Assembly: GCA_036745275.1 (NCBI GenBank)
Contig: DAIOGK010000009.1
Coordinates: 50,102-114,101 of the forward strand
Direction of reading: 5' to 3'
Source: JAIUNP01 sp020161975
Lineage (GTDB): Bacteria; Pseudomonadota; Alphaproteobacteria; Rhizobiales; Beijerinckiaceae
DNA length: 64,000 bases
The notes beneath the pieces were generated by a model. The model saw nothing but the letters and a program-made list of their open reading frames with translations, was not told the origin of the DNA and made no database searches. Positions 49,736 to 57,278 of this stretch are shown here, piece after piece. The first letter of the stretch is position 1; each line of letters begins with the position of its first letter. Position numbers and translations under genes: made by a program.

Positions 49736-52624
49736 ATGACCGCAGCGCCGTCCAGGATCGGCTTCCGGTTCACATTCGACGGAAAGAGCATCGACGCGCT
49801 TGAGGGCGATTCGATCGCGGCGGCACTGACACGCGCCGGCATTCTTGCCTATGGCAAGGGCAGGGACGGAGCACCGCGCGGCCTGTTCTGCGGCATGGGG
49901 GTCTGCCATGATTGCACGGTGATCAGCGCAGAAGGCATTGCCATCCGCGCCTGCATGACCAAGGCCAGCGAAGGCATGGAACTGGCGCCGGCCGCGCCCC
50001 TGCGCTCCCTGTCGCGCCAGGCGGCCGGCGTTGCCGTACCGACGGTCGCACTGCCGGAAACGACGGTGGATATTCTGATCGTCGGTGCGGGCCCCGCCGG
50101 CCTTGCTGCCGCAAAGGCGGCGGCGAACGCCGGATGCTCCATCCTGATGGTCGATGAGCGCAATGCGCCCGGTGGCCAGTTCTACAAGCAGCCAGCCACC
50201 GTCAATCACGTTTCAATGCAGGATCAGCAGGGCAGGGCGGGTCATGCGCTGATCGCGACCGTCCGGGCCCTCGGTGTCGACATTCGGTCCGGCACCCTGG
50301 TCTGGGGCGCCGAACGGTCCGGGACCGGCCAGCTGCGCATCGGTCTGCACGGACCAGACGGGGCCGCCTACATCCTGCCCGGCGTCGTCATCATCGCAGC
50401 GGGAGCCTATGAGCAGCCGCCGCTGTTTCCGGGCTCGACCCTGCCCGGGGTGATGACGACCGGTGCGGCGCAAACGCTTTTGCGCAGTTATGGCCTTGCT
50501 CCCGGCAAGCGGGTCCTTGTTGCCGGCAATGGTCCGCTGAACCTGCAGGTTGCAACCGAACTCGCAGCCGCAGGGGCGAGGGTGGTCGGCGTCGTCGATC
50601 GTGCCGCCGCACCATGGCAGCGCCCCGGAGCCGCGCTTCGCATGGGCTTTGCTGCGCCCGACCTCGGGTTGAAGGGCCTGGCGACGCTCGCGCGGCTGAG
50701 GCAACGCGGCATTCCGGTCCTGTGGCGGTCCGCGCTTGTGCGGGCGGACGGGGAGGATGTGGTCAGCCAGGCGATCGTTTGCGATGCAGCGGGCCGTGAG
50801 CGGACGTTCGATGTCGATGCGATCTGCGTGAACGAGGGCTTCTCTCCCTCAAACGAACTTGCGCGTCTGCTCGGCTGTGAGCACCGCCTTGTGCGCAACG
50901 GCTGGAGTGTTCTTGAAACGGTTCGGGATGCTGCCGGTGCGACCTCCCAGCCCGATGTCTTCGTCATCGGCGAGGCCGGCGGCTTTGGCGGCGCGCATAT
51001 CGCAATGGCGCAAGGCGCACTATGCGCCGCAGCCGTGCTGAAGGCCCTGGGCCGGACAGCGCCGGAAACGGGCGGCGCGGCGCGGGCGCTCCGGTATCAC
51101 CGCCGCTTCCAGACCGCTTTATGGCAGGCGTTCAGGCCTGCGACCGGAGCGCCGGAACAGCCGGCGGGCACCATCATCTGCCGATGTGAGGGGGTGGCCG
51201 GCGACCGGATTGCCGAGGCGCGCGCCCGCACCAGGCTTGCCGACATTGCAACCATCAAGCGGCTGACGCGTGCCGGCATGGGCAAATGTCAGGGTCGCTA
51301 CTGTGCCGCCCGTCTTGCCGCGGTGCTGGATGGCAAGACCGAGGACGCGGCCTTTTCCGCGCCGCAAATGCCGTTGCGGCCGATCCCGCTGGCGGCGCTG
51401 GCGGTCGAAAAGCCGGAATGGGGCGGGCATCGCCGCGCGTTGCTGCCGCCGGCGCGGCTGACCGCAAACACGGAGCCGCTTGGCGTGGACCACGCTGATG
51501 TCCTGGTGATCGGGGCAGGGGTGGTTGGCGCATCAACAGCGCTGTTTCTGGCGCGCGCCGGTGTGGACGTCGTCGTGCTGGAGCGGGACTATCCCAACAG
51601 CCGCGCCTCCGGCGGCAATGCCGGCAGCCTGCATGCGCAATTGCTCTCGTTCGACCATGGCGCCAAGGCCGAAAGCGGTGGCGGGCCTGCGGCGCGCACC
51701 CTTCCGCTCCAGCGCGATTCCATTGCGCTCTGGCAGGTGCTGCAACAGGAGTTGGGCGCGGATTTCGAGATCAAGGTCACCGGCGGGCTGATGGTCGCCG
51801 AAAATGACAGCCAACTCCGTTTCCTCGATGAAAAGGCGCGTCTTGAACGCAGTCACGGCATTGATTGCGAGGTCATCGGTGCGGAAGATCTGCGCGCCAT
51901 GGAGCCGGCGCTGAACGGGATCTTTGCCGGCGCCGCCTACTGCCCGCAGGAGGGCAAGATCAATCCGCTGGTGGCGACGCAAGGCCTGATCGACGCGGCG
52001 CGTGCGCGCGGCGTCCGCTTCCTGTCTCAGACGAATGTCACCGCGATCACCGATGCCGGCGCGCGCTTCATTGTCGAGACCTCGCGCGGTCGCATCACGG
52101 CGCGGCGCATCGTCAACGCCGCCGGAGCCTTCGCCTCGGAGGTGGGGGCGATGGCCGGCGTCAAGGTGCCGGTGTTCGGCGCGCCGCTCCAGATGATCGT
52201 GACCGAGACCGCAGCGCCGACCATCAGCCGCCTGATCGCCCACGCCGATCGACATCTGACACTGAAGCAGGCGGCAAACGGGAACTTCCTGATCGGCGGC
52301 GGGTGGACAGCGGGGCTCGACCCCGTTCACCGGCACCCGCGCGCGCTCATGGCCTCGCTCGAAGGCAACCTCTGGGTGGCCCAGCATGTCGTGCCGGCGC
52401 TGCGCCAGCTCAACATCATCCGCAGCTGGGGTGCGATGAACATCAACATCGACGGCGCGCCGATCCTCGGCGAGGCCCCGCGCCGGCCGCGCTTTTTCAA
52501 TGCGGTGACGTCCAACGGCTACACGCTCGGCCCTCTGGTCGGGCGGGCGACAGCGGATCTCGTGCTCGGCGGCAAGGCCGGTTTCGATGTCGCCCCCTTC
52601 TCACTCACGCGTTTTGACACCTGA
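49736..52624 (+). CDS. Three-domain fused HcnA-HcnB-HcnC-like oxidoreductase
   Basis: A 962-residue single polypeptide equivalent to the three separate subunits encoded at 42580-45421. Residues about 1-95 are the [2Fe-2S] ferredoxin part (FCGMGVCHDCTV, RACMTK). Residues about 105-560 are the FAD/NAD(P) part (DILIVGAGPAGLAAAKAAA) with a BFD-like iron-sulfur domain (IICRCEGVAG, AGMGKCQGRYC). Residues about 587-962 are a D-amino-acid-oxidase domain (VLVIGAGVVGASTALFLARAG, FLIGGGWTAG, SNGYTLGPLVGRAT). A ribosome-binding site AGGAGGAAAGG precedes the ATG. Domain order follows the split operon's gene order. Substrate is unknown. Confidence 0.85.
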   Translation: MTAAPSRIGFRFTFDGKSIDALEGDSIAAALTRAGILAYGKGRDGAPRGLFCGMGVCHDCTVISAEGIAIRACMTKASEGMELAPAAPLRSLSRQAAGVAVPTVALPETTVDILIVGAGPAGLAAAKAAANAGCSILMVDERNAPGGQFYKQPATVNHVSMQDQQGRAGHALIATVRALGVDIRSGTLVWGAERSGTGQLRIGLHGPDGAAYILPGVVIIAAGAYEQPPLFPGSTLPGVMTTGAAQTLLRSYGLAPGKRVLVAGNGPLNLQVATELAAAGARVVGVVDRAAAPWQRPGAALRMGFAAPDLGLKGLATLARLRQRGIPVLWRSALVRADGEDVVSQAIVCDAAGRERTFDVDAICVNEGFSPSNELARLLGCEHRLVRNGWSVLETVRDAAGATSQPDVFVIGEAGGFGGAHIAMAQGALCAAAVLKALGRTAPETGGAARALRYHRRFQTALWQAFRPATGAPEQPAGTIICRCEGVAGDRIAEARARTRLADIATIKRLTRAGMGKCQGRYCAARLAAVLDGKTEDAAFSAPQMPLRPIPLAALAVEKPEWGGHRRALLPPARLTANTEPLGVDHADVLVIGAGVVGASTALFLARAGVDVVVLERDYPNSRASGGNAGSLHAQLLSFDHGAKAESGGGPAARTLPLQRDSIALWQVLQQELGADFEIKVTGGLMVAENDSQLRFLDEKARLERSHGIDCEVIGAEDLRAMEPALNGIFAGAAYCPQEGKINPLVATQGLIDAARARGVRFLSQTNVTAITDAGARFIVETSRGRITARRIVNAAGAFASEVGAMAGVKVPVFGAPLQMIVTETAAPTISRLIAHADRHLTLKQAANGNFLIGGGWTAGLDPVHRHPRALMASLEGNLWVAQHVVPALRQLNIIRSWGAMNINIDGAPILGEAPRRPRFFNAVTSNGYTLGPLVGRATADLVLGGKAGFDVAPFSLTRFDT

Positions 52625-52634
52625 AGGACACATC

Positions 52635-53363
52635 ATGATCACGATGAAGAATGTGAGCAAATGGTACGGCAACTTTCAGGTGCTGAAAAACTGTTCGACA
52701 AACATCGAGAAGGGCGAGGTGGTGGTCATCTGCGGCCCGTCCGGGTCCGGCAAATCCACGCTGATCAAATGCGTCAACGCGCTTGAGGAATTCCAGGAGG
52801 GCGAGATCATCCTCGACGGCATCTCGGTCGGCGACACGGCGACGGACCTGCCGAAGCTGCGCTCGCGCGTCGGCATGGTGTTTCAGAACTTCGAACTGTT
52901 CCCGCACCTGACCATCCGCGAGAATCTCAGGATCGCGCAGGAGAAGGTGCTCGGCCGCAGCGGTGAGGAGGCCAACGCCAAGGCGGAGCAGTTGCTGGCG
53001 CGCGTCGGGCTGGCCGACCACGTCGACAAATACCCGATACAGCTTTCCGGTGGCCAGCAACAGCGCGTGGCCATTGCCCGGGCGCTGGCGATGGACCCCA
53101 TCGCGATGCTGTTCGATGAGCCGACCTCGGCGCTCGACCCGGAGATGGTGTCCGAGGTGCTCGATGTGATGGTAACCCTCGCCAGGGAGGGCATGACCAT
53201 GATGTGCGTGACCCACGAAATGGGCTTTGCCCGCAATGTCGCAACGCGTGTCATTTTCATCGACAGCGGCGAAATCTGCGATGATCGGCCAACCGCCGAT
53301 TTCTTCGGCAAGGAGCGCAGTCCCCGCGCCGAGCAGTTCCTGAGCAAGATCCTGTCGCACTGA
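52635..53363 (+). CDS. Amino acid ABC transporter ATP-binding protein (GlnQ type)
   Basis: A 242-residue ATPase; ATG at 52635 preceded by AAGGA. Walker A is GPSGSGKST near residue 35, the Q-loop is VFQNFELFPHLTI, the signature is LSGGQQQRVAIARALAMDP near residue 135, Walker B is AMLFDEPTSALDPEMV, and the switch is in VTHEMGFARNVATRV. It serves the importer whose binding protein and permease begin this operon. Its separation from them by two enzyme genes is unusual. Confidence 0.9.
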   Translation: MITMKNVSKWYGNFQVLKNCSTNIEKGEVVVICGPSGSGKSTLIKCVNALEEFQEGEIILDGISVGDTATDLPKLRSRVGMVFQNFELFPHLTIRENLRIAQEKVLGRSGEEANAKAEQLLARVGLADHVDKYPIQLSGGQQQRVAIARALAMDPIAMLFDEPTSALDPEMVSEVLDVMVTLAREGMTMMCVTHEMGFARNVATRVIFIDSGEICDDRPTADFFGKERSPRAEQFLSKILSH

Positions 53364-53377
53364 CGCTGGAGGAAACG

Positions 53378-54811
53378 ATGAAACCGTTCGATACGATCAT
53401 TCACGGCGGCACGGTGGTGACGGCATCCGACCGCGCCCGCTGCGATGTCGGCATCCGTGATGGCCGGGTGGTGGCGCTCGGTGACGATCTCGGTGAAGCG
53501 CCGCAGATGATCGACGCGACCGGCAGGTTCGTGCTGCCCGGCGGCATCGATGCGCATGTCCACATTGCCCAGCCGCAGGGCGAGGGCATCGAAATGGCGG
53601 ATGATTTTGAAAGCGCCACGCGCTCGGCGGCGCTCGGCGGCACGACCATGGTGCTGCCCTTCGCGCTTCAGGAAAGCGGTCGCTCCATGCGCGAGACGCT
53701 CAAGGCCTACCACGCCAAGGCGGATGGCAATTGTTACGTCGATGTCAGCTTCCACATGATCATCTCCGATCCGACCGAGCACCTGCTCGGGCAGGAGCTG
53801 CCGGCGCTGGTCGAGGACGGATACACCAGCTTCAAGATCTTCATGACCTATGATGGTCTGGCGTTGAACGACCGCCAGATTCTCGATGTCATGTCTGTGG
53901 CCCGCGATACGGGCGCACTGGTGATGGTTCATGCCGAGAACTACGACGCGATCCGCTACATGACCGAGCAACTCGAACGCGCCGGCAAGATCGCGCCGAA
54001 ATTCCATGCGACGTCACGGCCCATGGTTGTGGAACGCGAGGCAACACATCGCGCCATCTCGCTGGCGGAACTGGTCGATGTGCCGGTGATGATCGTCCAC
54101 GTCTCGAACAGGGAAGCGCGCGACCAGATCCGCTGGGCGCAGGACAAGGGGCTGAACGTCGTCGCCGAGACCTGCACGCAATATCTCGTTCTGACCGAGC
54201 AGGATCTCGATGGCATCGGCATGGAAGGCAGCAAATACGTCTGCTCGCCGCCCCCGCGCGACATCGCCAGCCAGCAGGCGTGCTGGGAGGGGCTGAAGAA
54301 CGGGACCTTCGCCGTCTTCTCGTCCGATCACTGCCCGTTCCGCTATCAGGACGAAAAAGGCAAGCTGACGCCCAGGGGACGCAGCAGCTTTCGCTGGGTG
54401 CCGAACGGCCTGCCCGGCATCGGTGCCCGCCTGCCGGTGCTGTTTTCCGAAGGGGTGATGAAAGGGCGGCTGACGCTGGAGCAGTTTGTTGCCGTGACCG
54501 CCCGTAACCCGGCCCGGATTTATGGGCTGGAGCCGCGCAAGGGCACCATCGCGGTGGGCAGTGATGCCGATATCACGCTGTGGGATCCTGACAAGACGCA
54601 GGTGCTGACCCATGCGATGATCCGCGATGGTGCCGATTATTCCCCCTACGAGGGAATGGAGCTGACGGGCTGGCCGGTCCTGACCATGGTGCGCGGCCGT
54701 GTGGTTGCCCGGGATGGCAGCCTTGCCGCCCCGAAAGGCACAGGCATTTATGTCGAGAGGCGGCGTTCACATCTTGCAACTCTGCATGAAGGCGCTAAAG
54801 GCGGATCATGA
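53378..54811 (+). CDS. Dihydropyrimidinase/D-hydantoinase-family amidohydrolase
   Basis: A 477-residue cyclic amidohydrolase. Metal ligands are in GGIDAHVHIA near residue 58, the carboxylated Lys153 in TSFKIFMTYDG, the His in MVHAENYDA, the His in MIVHVSNREA, and the Asp in SSDHCPFRY. The length agrees with D-hydantoinases. It hydrolyses five- or six-membered cyclic amides or ureides such as hydantoins. The product would be an N-carbamoyl or open-chain amino acid, but no carbamoylase is in the window. Its gene follows the ATPase by 15 bp and overlaps the regulator gene by 4 bp. Confidence 0.85.
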   Translation: MKPFDTIIHGGTVVTASDRARCDVGIRDGRVVALGDDLGEAPQMIDATGRFVLPGGIDAHVHIAQPQGEGIEMADDFESATRSAALGGTTMVLPFALQESGRSMRETLKAYHAKADGNCYVDVSFHMIISDPTEHLLGQELPALVEDGYTSFKIFMTYDGLALNDRQILDVMSVARDTGALVMVHAENYDAIRYMTEQLERAGKIAPKFHATSRPMVVEREATHRAISLAELVDVPVMIVHVSNREARDQIRWAQDKGLNVVAETCTQYLVLTEQDLDGIGMEGSKYVCSPPPRDIASQQACWEGLKNGTFAVFSSDHCPFRYQDEKGKLTPRGRSSFRWVPNGLPGIGARLPVLFSEGVMKGRLTLEQFVAVTARNPARIYGLEPRKGTIAVGSDADITLWDPDKTQVLTHAMIRDGADYSPYEGMELTGWPVLTMVRGRVVARDGSLAAPKGTGIYVERRRSHLATLHEGAKGGS

Positions 54812-55479
54812 CACCGAAACTGCGCCCGGCGCCAGCGCTTCTCCAGGATGAGCAAACCGGCAATCTGTCGGATCGGGCGTATGACAGCATCAAGTCGCTG
54901 ATCGTCAGCCGGACGTTGCGCGGTGGCGAGATGGTGCGGGAAATTCCGCTGGCAGAATCCCTGGGCATTTCGCGGACGCCGCTGCGCGAGGCGCTGCAAC
55001 GGCTCGAGGGCGAGGGCCTTGTCATCAAGGGCGCCGGGCGTTCCTATCTCGTGCGCAAGGTCGATCTCGCCGAATATCTTCAGAGCATCCGCGTCCGCGA
55101 GATCCTGGAGCCGGAAGCGGCCGCGATGGCGACAGGCAGGATTCCGCTTGGGAAGATCCGCGCGGTGGGCGCCGAGATTGATGCGCTCGTGTCGTTCGGG
55201 CCCGAACATACCGCCGCCCACTGGCGCTCGGACGACCAGGTGCACGAACTGATGACCGCATATTGCGGGAACGACGTTCTGGCCCGGATGATCCAGTCGC
55301 TGCGGGTGACGACACGACTGTTTGAATCCGCGCGCCTCAGTGCGCGGCTCGAACTCGATTCCGCCGAACACCGCGCGATCATCGACGCGCTGGAGCAACA
55401 GGACGCCAAGCTCGTGCGCCGCGCGGTTGCCAACCATATCCGCAGCCTTGTTCGGTTCGCGCTGGAAACGGTACGCTGA
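54808..55479 (+). CDS. GntR-family regulator, FCD subfamily (second copy)
   Basis: A 223-residue regulator. The winged helix contains LRGGEMVREIPLAESLGISRTPLREALQRLEGEGLV near residue 35, and the FCD domain contains RSDDQVHELMTAYCGND and SAEHRAIIDALEQQDAKLV. It is last in the hydantoinase operon and overlaps the previous gene by 4 bp. The operator could be the palindrome at 47110-47125. The stretch after it (55480-55568) has only a small CATAAG/CTTATG inverted repeat at 55497-55512. Confidence 0.85.
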   Translation: MTPKLRPAPALLQDEQTGNLSDRAYDSIKSLIVSRTLRGGEMVREIPLAESLGISRTPLREALQRLEGEGLVIKGAGRSYLVRKVDLAEYLQSIRVREILEPEAAAMATGRIPLGKIRAVGAEIDALVSFGPEHTAAHWRSDDQVHELMTAYCGNDVLARMIQSLRVTTRLFESARLSARLELDSAEHRAIIDALEQQDAKLVRRAVANHIRSLVRFALETVR

Positions 55480-55568
55480 ACCGCGTCGGCAAGTTCCATA
55501 AGAAAGCTTATGCGAATCGCGCTTGTAAGTCCCCGATAAAGATGTCACCGGTCTCACCGTTAGAGGGA

Positions 55569-55808
55569 TCACACTGCTCCGCGCACTTTGTCGATCTTGG
55601 CCGCGTAGGTCACAAGATCCTCAATGGCTATCAATCGGCTGGTGCCGATGATCTGGCTCGAAATCGTGCCGGCTGCGAGGAGCCCGTCCAAAGACGCTCT
55701 GGAGACATCCAGGAGGTGGGCAGCCTCCTTCAAAAGCGCTTCGCAGAACTCCGGATCCCGCGTTGCGCGCGCCTTCACGGTTTCCTTGAAGCTGTGAGAC
55801 AGTGCCAT
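55569..55808 (-). CDS. Small helix-turn-helix (excisionase-like) protein downstream of the toxin-antitoxin pair
   Basis: A 79-residue protein starting MALSHSFKETVKARATRDPEF, an N terminus common in small antitoxin-like regulators of alphaproteobacteria. The C-terminal half, EAAHLLDVSRASLDGLLAAGTI...IAIEDLVTYAAKI, follows the pattern of excisionase/MerR-like DNA-binding domains. The start at 55808 is preferred to an in-frame TTG 12 bp upstream. It is in line with the HigBA-type pair, 21 bp after the antitoxin stop. Its function is not known; it may be a hybrid of two family fragments. Confidence 0.55.
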   Translation of the reverse strand: MALSHSFKETVKARATRDPEFCEALLKEAAHLLDVSRASLDGLLAAGTISSQIIGTSRLIAIEDLVTYAAKIDKVRGAV

Positions 55809-55829
55809 GGGTCTACCCAATGTGTTGGT

Positions 55830-56171
55830 TCAGGAAGTTGCGCCGCCGGCCTTTGCGCCGAGATCGCTGAACTGGGTGATCGCAACTTCGGCGTCAGGGA
55901 ATTTTGCCGTGATCTCCAGCTTTCCGCCGAGCGCCTCGACATAGCGGCGAAGGTTGCTGACATACATGTCCGCCCGCCGCTCCATCTTTGCGACAGCGGG
56001 TTGGCCGACATGCAGCGTGGCAGCAAGCTCTTCCTGCGATTTGGCACGAGCCTGACGCAGCTCGTGCAGAGCCATTTCATGCAGCATCATCTGGGTCGCT
56101 TCGGCATTGCGGGCGCGCCTTGCCGGCGACATGGTCGCACGAAGGTCCTTGAAGGAGCGGTGGCCGGTCAT
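55830..56171 (-). CDS. XRE-family antitoxin (HigA-like)
   Basis: A 113-residue protein with a central Cro/C1 helix-turn-helix, RQARAKSQEELAATLHVGQPAVAKMERRADMYVSNLRRYVEALGG. This arrangement is typical of XRE antitoxins paired with HigB/RelE-like toxins. It overlaps the toxin gene by 4 bp, toxin first, as in HigBA loci. It should neutralise the toxin and repress the operon at the palindrome upstream. Confidence 0.8.
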   Translation of the reverse strand: MTGHRSFKDLRATMSPARRARNAEATQMMLHEMALHELRQARAKSQEELAATLHVGQPAVAKMERRADMYVSNLRRYVEALGGKLEITAKFPDAEVAITQFSDLGAKAGGATS

Positions 56172-56530
56172 GGGATCAATCCTTCCTTCCTGAGTTCTGC
56201 CAGATAGGTTTCGTACAAGGCATCTGCCAGCGGGATCATGCGTTCATAGAACCGTCCATCACCGACCTTGTTGCCACCGATGAGGAGGATGGCCGTTCGT
56301 CGTGGATCGAAGGCGTAAAATATGCGGTAAGGCTCGCCGCCACTCTGCACACGCAATTCGCGCATGTGCGGATGACGTCCACCCTCGATGCCAGACGAGT
56401 GCGGAAATGGCAGCTGCGGACCTTTGGCTTCAAGAAGCCCGACCGAGCGGTCGATGTCGTCCTGAACCCCTTCAATCTGGGAAGCGAACCAGTCTCCGAA
56501 CTCGTCCGTGTATTCCACGTTCCAAGCCAT
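56168..56530 (-). CDS. RelE/HigB-type toxin (phage-derived Gp49-like)
   Basis: A 120-residue basic protein of the HigB/Gp49-like family. It begins WNVEYTDEFGDWF, and its central LRVQSGGEPYRIFYAFDPRRTAILLIGGNKVG is characteristic of this mRNA-interferase-like group. The C-terminal helix ends TYLAELRKEG. Such toxins cleave mRNA at the ribosome. With the following antitoxin it would act as a plasmid-stability or island-stability module. Confidence 0.8.
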   Translation of the reverse strand: MAWNVEYTDEFGDWFASQIEGVQDDIDRSVGLLEAKGPQLPFPHSSGIEGGRHPHMRELRVQSGGEPYRIFYAFDPRRTAILLIGGNKVGDGRFYERMIPLADALYETYLAELRKEGLIP

Positions 56531-56849
56531 GACGCCCTATATACATGCCATGGATGGAATAATCAAGAATATTCCATCCATGGCATGTTTGACGACCCTT
56601 CAGTCACCTGGGTCGGGCTGAAAATGCATCCGCAGATTGAAAGGATGATGGCGTTAGATGTTGGTTCCGGACCACAGTTGGTGCCCTGCCCATGGCACTC
56701 TCTGTTGTCGCTAGAAAATGCAATATATTGTTTACTCGTGATTGACAAGATACCGGTTTGTTGTTCAAACCAGAGGGCGCTGACGCGGTGTTGTGTGGGC
56801 AAAACGCCGCATACGCGTTGTAATCGCAGATGAATCGACGGGGTTGGGA
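56531..56849. other. Intergenic region between the toxin-antitoxin operon and mobilisation genes, possible oriT
   Basis: A 319-bp gene-free stretch, A+T-richer than most of the window. It holds the long toxin-antitoxin palindrome at its left end. Further right is an inverted repeat GGTTTG-TTGTT-CAAACC (56755-56771) about 80 bp before the MobC-like start. Mobilisable elements usually carry oriT next to mobC with such repeats, so oriT may lie here; no known nic motif was recognised. Confidence 0.35.
56544..56587. promoter_or_regulatory. 18-bp perfect inverted repeat, toxin-antitoxin operator
   Basis: CATGCCATGGATGGAATA and its exact reverse complement are separated by 8 bases. The repeat lies 14 bp upstream of the toxin start on the minus strand, where antitoxin-toxin complexes bind to repress their own promoter. 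The arms are unusually long and perfect for such an operator. Confidence 0.7.
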
Positions 56850-57278
56850 ATGACGCAGGGTAACGGGGATCAGGACGGGAAGCGCTCGTTCCGCGTGGTT
56901 CTGTCTGATGCAGACTTTGATGTATTGGAGAGCGCGGCCGGTGCGTTCGGCGTCGGCAAGTCAGAGCTGGTGCGTCGTCTCGTTCGCGCATCGGTGGATG
57001 TCGACCCTGCCCTGTCGTCTGATGGCTTGGAGCGGATCGAGGCGCTGACGGGTCAGGTCCGGATCGTCGGTCGAAACCTAATGCAGGTGCTGAAAGCCAT
57101 CCATCGCGGAGAGGCTGTCGGGATCGCCGAGAGTGAGCCGGGTTGGCGCGGGCTACATGAAATGATCGCAGCGCTGGATGCCGAGCTGACTGGACTTGTA
57201 GCGGGCAGCGGCCCTGCCCTGCGTGACCGCGCGGGTCTCTTTGCTGCTCAGCTGAGTGCCGAGGCTGATGTGGCATGA
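56850..57278 (+). CDS. MobC-like relaxosome accessory protein
   Basis: A 142-residue protein. The N-terminal SFRVVLSDADFDVLESAAGAFGVGKSELVRRLVRASV resembles a ribbon-helix-helix. ALTGQVRIVGRNLMQVLKAIHRG resembles the conserved core of MobC/relaxase-accessory proteins. The ATG at 56850 is preferred; a longer frame to 56793 lacks support. It overlaps the relaxase gene by 4 bp. It would help the relaxase bind oriT. Confidence 0.65.
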   Translation: MTQGNGDQDGKRSFRVVLSDADFDVLESAAGAFGVGKSELVRRLVRASVDVDPALSSDGLERIEALTGQVRIVGRNLMQVLKAIHRGEAVGIAESEPGWRGLHEMIAALDAELTGLVAGSGPALRDRAGLFAAQLSAEADVA

